A stretch of DNA of 34,220 bases from Polaromonas sp. YR568 (GCA_945860515.1 CAMARI010000007.1:1-34220), one strand, 5' to 3'. Shown: positions 1-8,704, counted from the stretch's first letter. Notes: generated by a model from the letters alone, not told the origin. Made by a program: numbers and translations.

Positions 1-14
1 ATATAGTGCACAAA

Positions 15-485
15 CTACAAAATTGAAACCGTCTGCCCTTGCACGGCCGTCAATGCATCTTGCGAGACAAGCGCCGGTGCTATCTCAGCCAACGGCAGCA
101 GCACAAAAGCGCGCTGCCACATGCGCGGATGCGGTACGGTGAGCTGCGGCGAATCAATGCGTCCGTCGCCATACAACAGCAGGTCTAGGTCGAGCGTTCG
201 CGGTGCGTTCACGTAGGGACGCTCGCGGCCAGCAGCCTGTTCTATCTGCTGCAAGTGCTGCAGCAGTATCGGCGCGGGCAGCCGGGTTTCAATGCCAAGT
301 ACAGCGTTGATGTAGTCACCACCCGGCGCATGGCCCGGTAGCATTTGAAGCGGTGCTGTTTTGTAAAAGCTCGAGGTTTTTTTAACCGCACACAGCGGCA
401 AGGCGTTGATGGAGACCACAGCCTGCCTGAGTGCAGCAACTGCATCGCCAAGGTTTGCACCCAGCGCGATGAAGGCCGTCACCAT
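15..485 (-). CDS. folK: 6-hydroxymethyl-7,8-dihydropterin pyrophosphokinase (HPPK)
   Basis: Transfers pyrophosphate from ATP to 6-hydroxymethyl-7,8-dihydropterin, the step before dihydropteroate synthase in cytoplasmic folate synthesis. The 156-residue protein has the whole HPPK pattern in order: an N-terminal GANLGD, DYINAV near residue 58, the ExxxGRER segment near 87, the hallmark RTLDLDLLLYG near 96 carrying the two magnesium-binding aspartates, and PHPRM near 118. Length is normal for the family. The ATG at 485 lies 3 bases after the pcnB stop, so folK is the last visible gene of the minus-strand run that starts with the AI-2E permease. The pcnB-folK order is common in proteobacteria. 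No terminator is visible before the window edge. Confidence 0.96.
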   Translation of the reverse strand: MVTAFIALGANLGDAVAALRQAVVSINALPLCAVKKTSSFYKTAPLQMLPGHAPGGDYINAVLGIETRLPAPILLQHLQQIEQAAGRERPYVNAPRTLDLDLLLYGDGRIDSPQLTVPHPRMWQRAFVLLPLAEIAPALVSQDALTAVQGQTVSIL

Positions 486-488
486 GGA

Positions 489-2090
489 CTAATCCTTGGG
501 CGCAGGTCCAACTGTCCCGCCTTCGCCGCCTTCGCCACCTTCGCCACGATGGGCTGGCTTGCGGCGGCGACGGCGTTTTTTGGCAGGTGCAACATCGTCT
601 TGCTCCTGAGTTGCATCAGGTGCTGAATCAGCAGGCTCTGCAAAGCGTACATCGGCTGGGGCCGCATCGGGCTTTTTGACCCGCACCCTAGCCTGCTGCG
701 GCTTTTGCAGTTGCGACTGGCGCTGCGTTTCAATCATCTGGTGGCGCTCGTCGTCGTAAGCGGTGCTGAACTTTTCCCACCACTCGGCGAGTTCCATGTC
801 AATCTCGCCGGTCTGTGCGCGCAGGCGCAAAAAGTCAAAGCCGGCGCGAAAGCGCGGTTGCTCGAGCATCGAATAAGGCGAAGCGCCGACACGCTTGTCA
901 AAGCGTATTTGCATCGCCCAGATCTCGCGCATATCGCCGCCCAGCTTGCCACGGCCCGAAACATCGCCAATCTTGGCATTGAAGGTGTCGTCAATCGCGT
1001 CGTGCAGTGCAGGCAGCGTGTGCTCGCCGCGGTTCAAGCGTTGATGCCAGCCGTCACGCACGTCGGCCCACAACACACATGACAGCAAGAAACTGGGCGC
1101 CACCGGTTTGCCCTCGCCCACCCGGCGGTCGGTGTCTTGCAAGGCCAGATTTAAAAATGGCTCGTGCGCGTTGTTCACGACCACATCGAGCAGCGGGTAA
1201 ATGCCGGTCAAACCCAGGGTTTTCAGCTGCTCGATGCTGGCCAGTGCATGGCCGGTTTGCAGCAGCTTGAGCATTTCGTCAAACAGGCGTGACTGCGGCA
1301 CGTCCAGCAGCAGCTTGACGCTGGCTTTCAGTGGCTGCACGGTCTTGTCTTCAAACGTGAACCCCAGCGCATTCAGCTTGGCTGCAAAGCGCACCGCACG
1401 AATGATGCGCACCGGGTCTTCCCGGTAGCGCAGCGCCGGGTTACCAATCATGCGGAGGATTTTTTTCTTCGCGTCCTTGATGCCGTTGTGATAGTCCACC
1501 ACCACCTGCGTTTCAGGGTCGTAGTACATCGCGTTGATGGTGAAGTCGCGTCGGGCGGCGTCTTCTTCCATGGGGCCCCAGACGTTGTCACGCAGCACCC
1601 GGCCCGAGCTGTCAACCGCATGCGTCATGCCGGCCAGTTCGCTCTTGCTGGTGCGCTCGTTACCACCGACCTGTTCGGCCTGGCTGCTGTCCAGATAAGC
1701 GCGGAAGGTCGACACCTCGATGACTTCATGCTCGCGGCCACGGCCGTAGATGACGTGAACAATTCGAAAGCGCCTGCCGATGATGAAGGCGCGGCGAAAC
1801 AGGCGTTTGACCTCTTCTGGCGTGGCATCGGTGGCCACATCGAAGTCTTTGGGTTTGAGCCCCACCAGCAAGTCGCGCACCGCGCCGCCAACGATATAAG
1901 CCAGAAAGCCTGCATCCTTGAGGGTCAGCACCACGTCCATCGCACGTTCGTCCACCAGCTTGGGGTTGATGCCATGCTCTGTCGAAGGGATGTCGTGACG
2001 GGTACCAAAAGGTGATTTCTTGACTTTTGCGGACTCTGATGTGTCTGCATCAGATTTGCCAAACAGTTTGTCGATGAATTTTTTAATCAT
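489..2090 (-). CDS. pcnB: poly(A) polymerase I
   Basis: Adds 3' poly(A) tails to RNA and so promotes its decay. The 533-residue protein has the class II nucleotidyltransferase core: GGAVRDLLVG near residue 68, DFDVATDATPEEV with the two catalytic aspartates, the signature IIGRRFRIVHV that separates poly(A) polymerase from CCA-adding enzyme, RRDFTINAM, and YREDPVRIIRAVRFAAKL. The C-terminal tail is strongly basic (KKRRRRRK) and ends in GEG/GEG-type repeats coded by 9-base tandem units near plus positions 513-545. A basic tail is usual for PcnB; the Gly-Glu repeats are a local low-complexity feature. It is followed after 3 bases by folK and preceded after 59 bases by the HAD phosphatase. Confidence 0.96.
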   Translation of the reverse strand: MIKKFIDKLFGKSDADTSESAKVKKSPFGTRHDIPSTEHGINPKLVDERAMDVVLTLKDAGFLAYIVGGAVRDLLVGLKPKDFDVATDATPEEVKRLFRRAFIIGRRFRIVHVIYGRGREHEVIEVSTFRAYLDSSQAEQVGGNERTSKSELAGMTHAVDSSGRVLRDNVWGPMEEDAARRDFTINAMYYDPETQVVVDYHNGIKDAKKKILRMIGNPALRYREDPVRIIRAVRFAAKLNALGFTFEDKTVQPLKASVKLLLDVPQSRLFDEMLKLLQTGHALASIEQLKTLGLTGIYPLLDVVVNNAHEPFLNLALQDTDRRVGEGKPVAPSFLLSCVLWADVRDGWHQRLNRGEHTLPALHDAIDDTFNAKIGDVSGRGKLGGDMREIWAMQIRFDKRVGASPYSMLEQPRFRAGFDFLRLRAQTGEIDMELAEWWEKFSTAYDDERHQMIETQRQSQLQKPQQARVRVKKPDAAPADVRFAEPADSAPDATQEQDDVAPAKKRRRRRKPAHRGEGGEGGEGGTVGPAPKD

Positions 2091-2149
2091 GAAGTCATGG
2101 GTTTCAGGAGCTCACATGCCACTTTGGCTCGCAAGCTCGACCGAAAAGG

Positions 2150-2818
2150 TTAGAACAGGTCAAGTATGCGCCATCCGCGCTCGGTCGCCAGTTGGCGCAG
2201 GCGTTCATCCGGATTGGTGGCAACGGGGTGGGTCGCCCTGTCCAGCAGCGGCAGGTCGTTCATGGAGTCACTGTAAAAAGTGGTTTCAACGTCTTGCCAT
2301 TTAAGGTCGCGCGCGGCCAGCCAAGCTTCAACCCGCGTGACTTTTCCTTCGCGAAATGACGGCGTGCCCAAAATATCGCCCGTATATTCGCCCTGCGCGT
2401 CACGTACCAGCTCAATGGCGATCAGTTCGTGCACGCCAAAGGCGTCGGCAATCGGGCGGGTCACGAACTCATTGGTGGCGGTCACGATCACCACCGCATC
2501 ACCCGCCTGTTGATGGCCCTGTACCAGGTCGAGGGCTTGTTTTTGCAGGCCCTTTAGCACCACAGCCTCCATGAAACGTGCGTGAGCAGCTATCGATTCA
2601 GTAGCGCCCTGCTCCCGAATGGCCTGTGTGGCAAAACGCACGTACTCATGGATGTTGAGGGTGCCGTCGCGGTACTGGGCAAAAAAGGCCTCGTTGGCAC
2701 GGCGAAATTCCCCACCGTCGCGCCAGCCTAGCGCAATGGTGAATTCATTCCACTCGTAGTCCGAATCAAAGGGGATCAGCGTGTGATCCAGATCAAACAG
2801 GGCAATTTTCTTTTTCAT
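2150..2818 (-). CDS. HAD-IB (SerB-like) family phosphatase
   Basis: A 222-residue cytoplasmic haloacid-dehalogenase hydrolase, subfamily IB, the group that includes phosphoserine phosphatase. Visible motifs are motif I DLDHTL (nucleophile and acid/base aspartates, residues 9-13), motif II VTATN near 112, and motif III/IV SDSMNDLPLL near 187. The cap lies between motifs I and II, as in HAD-IB proteins. Such genes next to pcnB/folK are commonly annotated only as HAD-IB hydrolase; the substrate (phosphoserine, histidinol phosphate or another small phosphate ester) cannot be read from sequence. It follows hda after 9 bases, and that junction carries a 13-base-period direct repeat described separately. 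The coding strand contains one member of the dispersed GCTAT palindromes at 2589-2605. Confidence 0.9.
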   Translation of the reverse strand: MKKKIALFDLDHTLIPFDSDYEWNEFTIALGWRDGGEFRRANEAFFAQYRDGTLNIHEYVRFATQAIREQGATESIAAHARFMEAVVLKGLQKQALDLVQGHQQAGDAVVIVTATNEFVTRPIADAFGVHELIAIELVRDAQGEYTGDILGTPSFREGKVTRVEAWLAARDLKWQDVETTFYSDSMNDLPLLDRATHPVATNPDERLRQLATERGWRILDLF

Positions 2819-2839
2819 TCGCTCTCGTTATTCGCTCTC
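2817..2839 (-). repeat. 13-bp-period tandem duplication at the hda/HAD stop-start junction
   Basis: On the minus strand the 10-mer GAGAGCGAAT occurs twice with a 13-base period. The first copy carries the end and TAA stop of hda; the second carries the ATGA start of the HAD gene. Read in the hda frame, the second copy would give GAG AGC GAA TGA, an ATGA stop/start overlap. The simplest inference is a short tandem duplication that separated two formerly overlapping genes. Confidence 0.6.
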
Positions 2840-3514
2840 TAGCATGGCCTTGATCAAAGGCACCGTGATGGCCCGCTGCGTTTGCAGGGCGTAGCCATCG
2901 AGTTGGTCGAGCAGTTGCATCAGGCTGCTCAGGTCGCGTGAAAAGCGGCTGAGTACAAAGCTGATGACCTCGTCACTTAAAAAAATACCCCGCGCGTCGG
3001 CCTCCATCCGCAGCACCGCACGACGTTCGGCTTCGCTTAAAAGATGCAGCTCATACACATGCCCCCAGCCCAGGCGGCTGCGCAGGTCGTCGCGCAGCAA
3101 CAGGTCCGAAGGCGGCACGCTACCGGCTGCCAGCACCCCGCGCGGGTGACCATCCGGGCTGCTGACGGCGTTCACAAACCAGTTGAAGGCAGCTTGCTGC
3201 TGCACCGCTGTGTACAGGTGGCAGTCGTCCAGAACCACCGCAACCCAGGCTTCATTGAACTCGGGCGGTTCGCTCATCGATGCGTCCAGCCAGCCCACGC
3301 GCGCGCCTTGCTGCTGCAAGACGCCTACCGCCGCCTTGAGCAAATGGGTTTTGCCGCTACCGGGCTCACCCCACAAGTAAGTGGGCACTGGCGAACGCAA
3401 GGCGCTGCCCGACCAAAGCTGCAAGTGCGACAGGGCCGCATGGTTGGGCCCAGCAAAAAAACTGCTGAAAGCAGGCGCAGTGGCCAAGCCAATGTCTAAA
3501 GCGATTTGCTTCAT
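2828..3514 (-). CDS. hda: DnaA regulatory inactivator Hda (DnaA-like AAA+ protein)
   Basis: Hda binds the DNA-loaded sliding clamp and stimulates hydrolysis of DnaA-bound ATP, so preventing re-initiation. The 228-residue form starting MKQIALDIGL at 3514 was chosen because it begins 10 bases after the permease stop and starts with a clamp-binding-like QIALDI segment; the longer frame to 3598 would overlap the permease by 74 bases. Seen: Walker A GEPGSGKTHL near residue 47, Walker B VVLDDCHLY near 95, and a sensor-region arginine segment DLRSRLGWG. The size fits Hda, which lacks the DnaA DNA-binding domain. The association permease-hda-HAD-pcnB-folK is a familiar betaproteobacterial arrangement, from memory. 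Confidence 0.93.
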   Translation of the reverse strand: MKQIALDIGLATAPAFSSFFAGPNHAALSHLQLWSGSALRSPVPTYLWGEPGSGKTHLLKAAVGVLQQQGARVGWLDASMSEPPEFNEAWVAVVLDDCHLYTAVQQQAAFNWFVNAVSSPDGHPRGVLAAGSVPPSDLLLRDDLRSRLGWGHVYELHLLSEAERRAVLRMEADARGIFLSDEVISFVLSRFSRDLSSLMQLLDQLDGYALQTQRAITVPLIKAMLESE

Positions 3515-3524
3515 GCCGGTCGCG

Positions 3525-4598
3525 TCACTGTCCTTTGTAGAGCCTGCTGGTGATGTAGCGCTCTTTGATGCGGCGTATCGCCACCAGTAGCACAGCACTC
3601 GCAGGCAGCGCTATCAACACACCGACAAAACCAAACACCTGGCCAAACGCCAGCAGCGCAAAAATAACCGCTAGCGGGTGCAGGCCAATGCGCTCACCGA
3701 CCAGGCGCGGTGTGAAATAAAGGCTTTCAACCATCTGGCCGATGCCATATACCACCGCCACCATCACGATGGCCTTGATCGAGGCAAATTGCAGCAAGCC
3801 GGCCAAGATGGCCAGAATCAGGCCAATGCCAAAGCCAAGGTAAGGGATAAACATCGCCAGCCCGGTAAAGATGCCAATCGGCAAAGCCAGGTCCAGTCCG
3901 AACAGGGCCAGGCCAGTCGCATAAAAAGCAGCCATGATCAGCATCACCAGCAATTGGCCGCGCAGGTATTGGCCAAGCACTGAATCGGCCTCGCTGGTGA
4001 AACTGTCGAAAGCGCTACGCATGGGCAGGGGCACCAGCTCCAGCAGGCGGGCCACAAACCTGTCCCAATCCATCAGCAGATAAAACAGCGCGACGGGGAT
4101 CAGCACCGCATTGCCCAGGATGGCCAGCGCCACGCTGCCGCCCAAGCGCAGCGACGACAACACCGAGCCAAACATGTCTTCGTAATTGGCGTTCAGGTAT
4201 TTGAGTGCCACCGCTTTCAGGCTGCCCACATCAAGCGATGCCTTGATGCCCAATTGCGCCAGCCAGGGGGTCAAGCCGGCGTTCAGCTTGTCAAACACCA
4301 GCGGCACCTGTTCGCGCATCAACGGGATTTCTTTAGCCACGATGGGCACAATCATCAAGAGCAGGCTCAAAGCCAGCAAGATGAACAGCAACTCGACCAG
4401 GATCACCGCCACCACGCGAGGCAGCCGCCCCCTGCCCATGTCATCGAGCCGGTTGACCAGCGGCGTGAGCGCATAGGCCAGCACTGCGGCCACCATAAAA
4501 GGCGTCAGCACCGGGCCCAGCAGCCAGAGCGCCAGCACCACCAGCGCGGCAATCAGGCACCAGGCGGCAGCGCGTTTTTGGGTCGGGGTAAATTGCAT
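3525..4598 (-). CDS. AI-2E family transporter (PerM/YdiK-like permease)
   Basis: A 357-residue inner-membrane protein of the AI-2E transporter family. The N-terminus has two close hydrophobic helices (near residues 13-45) followed by a third at 61-85; a long amphipathic region (about 90-150) precedes another cluster of helices, including the glycine- and proline-rich [19 protein letters not shown] segment near 240 typical of the family. About eight helices are predicted by eye. Substrates are mostly unknown: some members export AI-2, others move sodium/protons or are uncharacterised, so the family name should not be taken as function. It is the first gene of the minus-strand run and is divergent from purM across 73 bases. 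Confidence 0.9.
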   Translation of the reverse strand: MQFTPTQKRAAAWCLIAALVVLALWLLGPVLTPFMVAAVLAYALTPLVNRLDDMGRGRLPRVVAVILVELLFILLALSLLLMIVPIVAKEIPLMREQVPLVFDKLNAGLTPWLAQLGIKASLDVGSLKAVALKYLNANYEDMFGSVLSSLRLGGSVALAILGNAVLIPVALFYLLMDWDRFVARLLELVPLPMRSAFDSFTSEADSVLGQYLRGQLLVMLIMAAFYATGLALFGLDLALPIGIFTGLAMFIPYLGFGIGLILAILAGLLQFASIKAIVMVAVVYGIGQMVESLYFTPRLVGERIGLHPLAVIFALLAFGQVFGFVGVLIALPASAVLLVAIRRIKERYITSRLYKGQ

Positions 4599-4606
4599 AA
4601 GGCCTT

Positions 4607-4628
4607 TAGAATGTGCAGGCCAATTCTA
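4607..4628. promoter_or_regulatory. Possible back-to-back -10 boxes between the AI-2E permease gene and purM
   Basis: The 73-base divergent intergenic space holds TAGAAT (4607-4612) and its inverted copy ATTCTA (4623-4628), 10 bases apart. Each is a 5-of-6 match to a sigma-70 -10 box, one facing each gene. No convincing -35 box lies at the right distance for either, so this is a weak promoter call. Confidence 0.25.
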
Positions 4629-4671
4629 TCGGGGTCAAGCTGCGCGACTCCTCACCGTACCCTCAACATCC

Positions 4672-5715
4672 ATGACGACCCCCAACACCCCTACCCCCAT
4701 CAGCTACAAAGACGCTGGCGTTGACATTGACGCGGGCGATGCGCTGATTGAGCGCATCAAGCCGTTGGCCAAAAAAACCATGCGGGAAGGCGTGCTGGCC
4801 GGTATTGGCGGCTTCGGTGCGATGTTTGAGGTGTCGAAAAAATTCAAGGAACCAGTGCTGGTCAGCGGCACCGACGGCGTGGGCACCAAGCTCAGATTGG
4901 CGTTTGAATGGCAAATGCACGACACGGTGGGCATTGACCTGGTGGCCATGAGCGTGAACGACGTGCTGGTGCAAGGCGCCGAGCCGCTGTTCTTCCTTGA
5001 CTACTTTGCCTGCGGCAAGCTGGATGTCGACGTTGCGGCGGCGGTGGTGGGCGGCATCGCCAAAGGCTGCGAGCTGAGCAACTGCGCCTTGATAGGCGGA
5101 GAAACCGCCGAGATGCCCGGCATGTACCCGGCAGGCGAGTACGACCTGGCAGGCTTTTGCGTGGGTGCGGTTGAAAAATCAAAAATTTTGAGTGGCGCGG
5201 GCGTGACCCCCGGCGACGTGGTGCTCGGCCTGGCCAGCAGTGGCGTGCATTCCAACGGCTTTAGCCTGGTGCGCAAATGTATTGACCGTGCTGGCAGCAC
5301 GCTGCCTGACAAGCTTGACGGCAAGCCCTTCAGGCAAGCCGTGATGGAGCCGACACGGCTCTACGTGAAAACCGTGCTGGCTGCTCTGGCTATTCACCCC
5401 ATCAAGGCGCTGGCCCACATCACCGGTGGCGGCTTGCTGGAGAACATTCCCCGCGTGCTGCCCGAAGGCACCGCCGCCCATCTGGTCAAAGGCAGCTGGC
5501 CGCAAACCGAGCTGTTTGCCTGGCTGCAAAAAACGGCGGGAATTGACGACCTTGAGATGAACCGGACCTTCAACAACGGCATCGGCATGGTGGTGGTGGT
5601 GGACGCCGCAAATGCGGTAGCGACCGCCAAAACCCTGCGCGATGCGGGTGAGCAGGTTTACCAGATTGGCGTGATAGCCACCAAAGGTGCTGGCGCCAGC
5701 GTGGTGGTCAGCTAA
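4672..5715 (+). CDS. purM: phosphoribosylformylglycinamidine cyclo-ligase (AIR synthetase)
   Basis: Closes the imidazole ring of AIR from FGAM using ATP, the fifth step of de novo purine synthesis, in the cytoplasm. The 347-residue protein has the standard PurM series: [16 protein letters not shown] at the N-terminus, GTDGVGTKL near residue 67, the [17 protein letters not shown] block near 90-105, [22 protein letters not shown] near 143, and the C-terminal [13 protein letters not shown] segment. Length is normal. It is transcribed away from the permease gene and stands alone. The ATG at 4672 fits the family N-terminus; no strong Shine-Dalgarno was seen upstream. Confidence 0.97.
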   Translation: MTTPNTPTPISYKDAGVDIDAGDALIERIKPLAKKTMREGVLAGIGGFGAMFEVSKKFKEPVLVSGTDGVGTKLRLAFEWQMHDTVGIDLVAMSVNDVLVQGAEPLFFLDYFACGKLDVDVAAAVVGGIAKGCELSNCALIGGETAEMPGMYPAGEYDLAGFCVGAVEKSKILSGAGVTPGDVVLGLASSGVHSNGFSLVRKCIDRAGSTLPDKLDGKPFRQAVMEPTRLYVKTVLAALAIHPIKALAHITGGGLLENIPRVLPEGTAAHLVKGSWPQTELFAWLQKTAGIDDLEMNRTFNNGIGMVVVVDAANAVATAKTLRDAGEQVYQIGVIATKGAGASVVVS

Positions 5716-5732
5716 GCATGGTTTGACAGTGG

Positions 5733-5981
5733 TCAGGCTCGCGCCAGCGGCAGCACCACATTGAACTCGGCTGACAGGTCAAGCTGGCTCAAGCCAAGCC
5801 GGGCCATCTCGGCAGCGTTGTTTTGGGGCTGGTAGGCGGTGACCAAAGCCTGCCGCACACCAAACACGGCGTCGCTGCCCAGGTACGGGTCTTCTGGGTC
5901 AAACAGCCCGGTCACCAGCGTCTGGTAAGCCGCAGCTTCGACAATGATATGAAAGTGCGCGGGCTGCCAGTGTGAGCGCAC
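5733..5981 (-). pseudogene. C-terminal stub of an intradiol ring-cleavage dioxygenase
   Basis: The 82-residue frame opens with HWQPAHFHIIV and continues with YQTLVTGLFDPEDPYLGSD, DAVFGVRQALV and a terminal AEFNVVLPLARA. This matches the C-terminal quarter of catechol or hydroxyquinol 1,2-dioxygenases, in which the PAHxH histidines are iron ligands and the DPYLxSD/VFGV motif follows. Full-length members have roughly 280-310 residues and carry two tyrosine ligands upstream; these are absent. Upstream of about 5985 the frame loses resemblance and meets a stop at 6021-6023. The nominal start is a GTG inside the homology. This is therefore a decayed 5'-deleted gene. It lies next to a Bug/FAH/GntR locus, consistent with a former aromatic catabolic cluster. 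Confidence 0.85.
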
Positions 5982-6073
5982 GGATGTGCAAAGCTGTGCT
6001 GCACCAGAGCGGTCAGATTGTCACGATGGATATTTTTCATGGGTTACCCCAAAAGTCACGTTATAATGCTGAG

Positions 6074-6087
6074 ATAATCGATAAAAA
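6074..6087. promoter_or_regulatory. Candidate operator upstream of the GntR/FCD gene (copy 1 of a shared 14-mer)
   Basis: ATAATCGATAAAAA at this position recurs exactly at 8760-8773, upstream of the Bug-FAH pair. The core TAATCGATAA is a near-palindrome (ideal TTATCGATAA). It begins 33 bases before the chosen ATG of the regulator, a position suitable for autoregulation. Inference from the shared sequence and position only. Confidence 0.5.
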
Positions 6088-6106
6088 ATCAAGAAGGCAA
6101 ACCTTC

Positions 6107-6814
6107 ATGGCACGCAAATCTGCTCTTTCCCTTGTCTCGCCCAGCACGGGCATTGCGCAAAGCGGCCTGTCACGCACCTCGGTGGTGTATGAGCGCCTGC
6201 GGCAAGACCTGCTGCATGGCGACTTGAAGGCGGGCGAGAAGCTGGCCGTGGCCAGCCTGAGCATGCGCTACGCTTTTGGGGCCAGCCCGGTACGCGAGGC
6301 GCTCAGCCGCCTGTCGGCCGAAGGGCTGGTCGAACAAATTGACCAGCGCGGTTTTCGTGCCGCAGCGCTTGACTTTTCCGAGCTGCCCGTGCTCACCCAA
6401 ACCCGCTGCGAGCTTGAAAGCCTGGCGCTGCGCCAGTCGATTGCCCTGCGGAGCAAAGCTTGGGAAGACGCGCTGGTGGTCATCGTGCATCACCTGGCCA
6501 AAACACCCCGTTCGCTGTCTGACAAGAGTTATGTTCGCAACCCGGTCTGGGAAGACCTGCATGCCCAGTTCCACACCACCCTGATTGCCAATTGCCCGTC
6601 GCGCTGGCTGAAGCAGTTTTGCAGCACCCTGACCGGCGAGGCGTTTCGCTTCAGGCAAGTGGCGGCCTTTAAAAGCTACGCCCAACGCGATGAACATGCC
6701 GAACACATGGCGCTGTTTCAGGCCAGCATTGACGGCAATGCAGACCTGGCGGTGGCACTGCTGCAGGCGCACTACCAGCGCACATCTAGCTTGACCAGCG
6801 AGGCTGCGGGATAG
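6107..6814 (+). CDS. GntR family transcriptional regulator, FCD (FadR/VanR-like) subgroup
   Basis: A 235-residue DNA-binding repressor or activator. The winged helix lies near residues 20-90 (TSVVYERLRQDLLHGDLKAG, then SPVREALSRLSAEGLV and a QRGFRAA wing). The all-helical FCD effector domain follows, with the expected metal-binding histidines in WEDLHAQFH, DEHAEHMALF and LLQAHYQRT. ATG 6107 was chosen because the family N-terminus fits and AAGGC lies upstream; the longer frame from 5972 runs into the dioxygenase stub and has no family match. It converges on the FAH gene with 2 bases between stops. Its upstream region shares a 14-mer with the promoter region of the Bug-FAH operon, so it probably controls both. 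The effector is likely an organic or aromatic acid, which is inference. Confidence 0.92.
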   Translation: MARKSALSLVSPSTGIAQSGLSRTSVVYERLRQDLLHGDLKAGEKLAVASLSMRYAFGASPVREALSRLSAEGLVEQIDQRGFRAAALDFSELPVLTQTRCELESLALRQSIALRSKAWEDALVVIVHHLAKTPRSLSDKSYVRNPVWEDLHAQFHTTLIANCPSRWLKQFCSTLTGEAFRFRQVAAFKSYAQRDEHAEHMALFQASIDGNADLAVALLQAHYQRTSSLTSEAAG

Positions 6815-6816
6815 CG

Positions 6817-7698
6817 TCAGGCTGCAGTGGCAACCGCCTCATTTGCAATCGTGTTTCGCAACACGCCAATGCCCTCAATGTCAATTTCAATCACGTCGCC
6901 ATGGACCATCCATACGGGCGGTTTGCGCGCATAGCCCACCCCGGCAGGTGTGCCCATCACAATCACGTCGCCGGGCTCCAGCGTCATGCAGGCCGACATC
7001 ATGGCAATGGTGGGGGCCACATGAAACACCATGTCGGTGGTCGATGCGCTTTGCATCACGCGGCCATTCAGGCGTGACTCAATGTGCAGCCCTACGCAGC
7101 CGGGCGGTAACTCGTCGGCGGTGACCAGGTGCGGGCCAAAACCGCCGGTCTGGTCAAAGTTTTTGCCAACCGTCCACTGAGTGGTTTTGCGCTGGTAGTC
7201 GCGAAAGGTGGCATCGTTAAAGCAGGCGTAGGCAAACACATGCTTTAGCGCATCTGCCTCTGGAACCTGGCGGGCAGTTTTGCCAATCACCAGCGCCAGC
7301 TCGGCCTCGTAGTCCAGCGAGGTTGAAATCGCAGGAATGGGGATGGCGTCGCCATGCGCCGCAAGCGATGACGGGCCCCTAAAAAAGATCGTCGGGTAGT
7401 CCGCCACCGTGTTGCCGCCCTCGGCCGCGTGGTCGTGGTAGTTGACACCCAGGCAAATGATTTTGCTGGGGCGCGGAATGCACGGCAGCAGTTGCACGCG
7501 CGCCAGCGGCAGCACTGCTGCGCTGGCAGCACGCGCTGCGATGGACGCCATCAAACCCGCCTGGCTGCTTGCAAGCGCTACAAAATCGTTGATGCTGGCA
7601 GGCGCGTCGTTCATGCAGTGGCGCATATCGACGACGTTGTTGCCTAGCAGCACGCCGTAACGCACGGCATTGTCGTGTTGGTAACTGATGAGTTTCAA
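6817..7698 (-). CDS. fumarylacetoacetate hydrolase family protein
   Basis: A 293-residue FAH-superfamily enzyme, a group that cleaves or hydrates 2-oxo acids from aromatic and sugar catabolism using a divalent metal. The N-terminal ~65 residues form the small domain; the catalytic domain begins at PSKIICLGVNYHDHAAEGG. Metal and catalytic residues are visible in SLDYEAELALVIGK (two glutamates), FNDATFRDYQ (aspartate) and WTVGKNFDQTGGFGP (lysine), followed by the signature GDVIVMGTPAGVG. The exact reaction (acylpyruvate hydrolase, oxaloacetate decarboxylase, ureidoglycolate lyase or 2-keto-4-pentenoate hydratase type) cannot be set from these motifs. It lies 25 bases after the Bug gene and is presumably co-transcribed with it, under the convergent GntR. 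Confidence 0.92.
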   Translation of the reverse strand: MKLISYQHDNAVRYGVLLGNNVVDMRHCMNDAPASINDFVALASSQAGLMASIAARAASAAVLPLARVQLLPCIPRPSKIICLGVNYHDHAAEGGNTVADYPTIFFRGPSSLAAHGDAIPIPAISTSLDYEAELALVIGKTARQVPEADALKHVFAYACFNDATFRDYQRKTTQWTVGKNFDQTGGFGPHLVTADELPPGCVGLHIESRLNGRVMQSASTTDMVFHVAPTIAMMSACMTLEPGDVIVMGTPAGVGYARKPPVWMVHGDVIEIDIEGIGVLRNTIANEAVATAA

Positions 7699-7723
7699 GA
7701 TCCATACTTTCTTAAATTAAAAA

Positions 7724-8704
7724 TCAATCCACCTTGGCGCCAATTTGCTTGACGACCTTGTCCCACTTCTGGGACTCCAGCAGGATGTAGTTTTTCACGG
7801 CGGGCCGGTCCATGCGGGCGCTTTCGAGTGACTGGGCTGAAAAGACGTCCTGAACGCTTTTGTAAAGCGCGATTTTGTTGATTTCATTGTTCAGCTTGTC
7901 CAGCACATCGGCGGGCGTGCCGGGTGGCGCAAATAACGCAAACCAGGTGTTGGCCTCAAAGTCCTTAAAGCCCAGCTCGGCCACGGTGGGCACGTCGGGC
8001 AAGGCGCTGCTGCGCTTCGAACTGGTCACGGCCAGGGCCCGCACCTTGCCGCTTTTGGCCAGTTGCACCACAGGCGGCACAGACGTGCTACCCACCGGCA
8101 CCTGGCCGCTCAAGACCGCCGTGACGGCGGTAGCCGGTGCGTAGGGAACATGCTGGATGTCTGACTTGACCAGATTGCGAAAGAAAATCTCGGCGCCCAG
8201 ATGCGTGGTGGTGCCATTGCCTGACGAGGCGTAACTGAGCTTTTCGTTTTTGCTCAAGGCCACCAGCTCGGCCAGCGTCTTGGCCTTAACGTCTGGGTGT
8301 ACAAAAAAGATGTTGGGCGACACGCCAGTGATGGCCACCGCCTCCAGGTCCTTGTTCACGTCGTAGCCGGCTTTGGCATACAAGCTGGGGTTGACGGCAA
8401 TCGCCACGCTGTGCATCAGCAGCGTGTAGCCATCGCCCGGCAGCTTGCTGACAAAGGTGGTGGCAATATTTCCGCTGGCACCGGGCCGGTTTTCAACCAC
8501 CACCGCCTGTCCGAACGCCACCGACATCTGCTGGGCCATCAGGCGCGCCACCGTGTCGGTGGAACTGCCAGGCGGAAACGCCACAATGATTTTGACCGGC
8601 TTGTCCGGGTAAGTCGCCTGAGCACCCGTGCTGAATGCTGTGAGGCCCAGCGACATGTTCAGGGCCACAAGAATCTTCATCAATCGGGGTTTTGTCTTTA
8701 TCAT
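7724..8704 (-). CDS. Bug-type tripartite tricarboxylate solute-binding protein
   Basis: A 326-residue periplasmic binding protein of the Bug/TctC family, abundant in Comamonadaceae and Bordetella. A signal peptide spans about residues 1-30 (basic MIKTKPR start, hydrophobic stretch, AQA cleavage region). The mature part starts YPDKPVKIIVAFPPGSSTD, with the usual VVVENRPGASGNIA and LPGDGYTLLMHS motifs. ATG 8704 is supported by an AAGGAAAA upstream. No TctA/TctB membrane partners are present, so it may feed a distant transporter or act in sensing. It is the first gene of the pair with the FAH hydrolase, hinting that the ligand is the hydrolase substrate or a precursor. The ligand is unknown. Confidence 0.93.
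   Translation of the reverse strand: MIKTKPRLMKILVALNMSLGLTAFSTGAQATYPDKPVKIIVAFPPGSSTDTVARLMAQQMSVAFGQAVVVENRPGASGNIATTFVSKLPGDGYTLLMHSVAIAVNPSLYAKAGYDVNKDLEAVAITGVSPNIFFVHPDVKAKTLAELVALSKNEKLSYASSGNGTTTHLGAEIFFRNLVKSDIQHVPYAPATAVTAVLSGQVPVGSTSVPPVVQLAKSGKVRALAVTSSKRSSALPDVPTVAELGFKDFEANTWFALFAPPGTPADVLDKLNNEINKIALYKSVQDVFSAQSLESARMDRPAVKNYILLESQKWDKVVKQIGAKVD

Noticed and set aside
3515-3598. N-terminal extension of Hda overlapping the permease gene
   Set aside because: Would overlap the permease by 74 bases and lacks the clamp-binding-like start seen at 3514.
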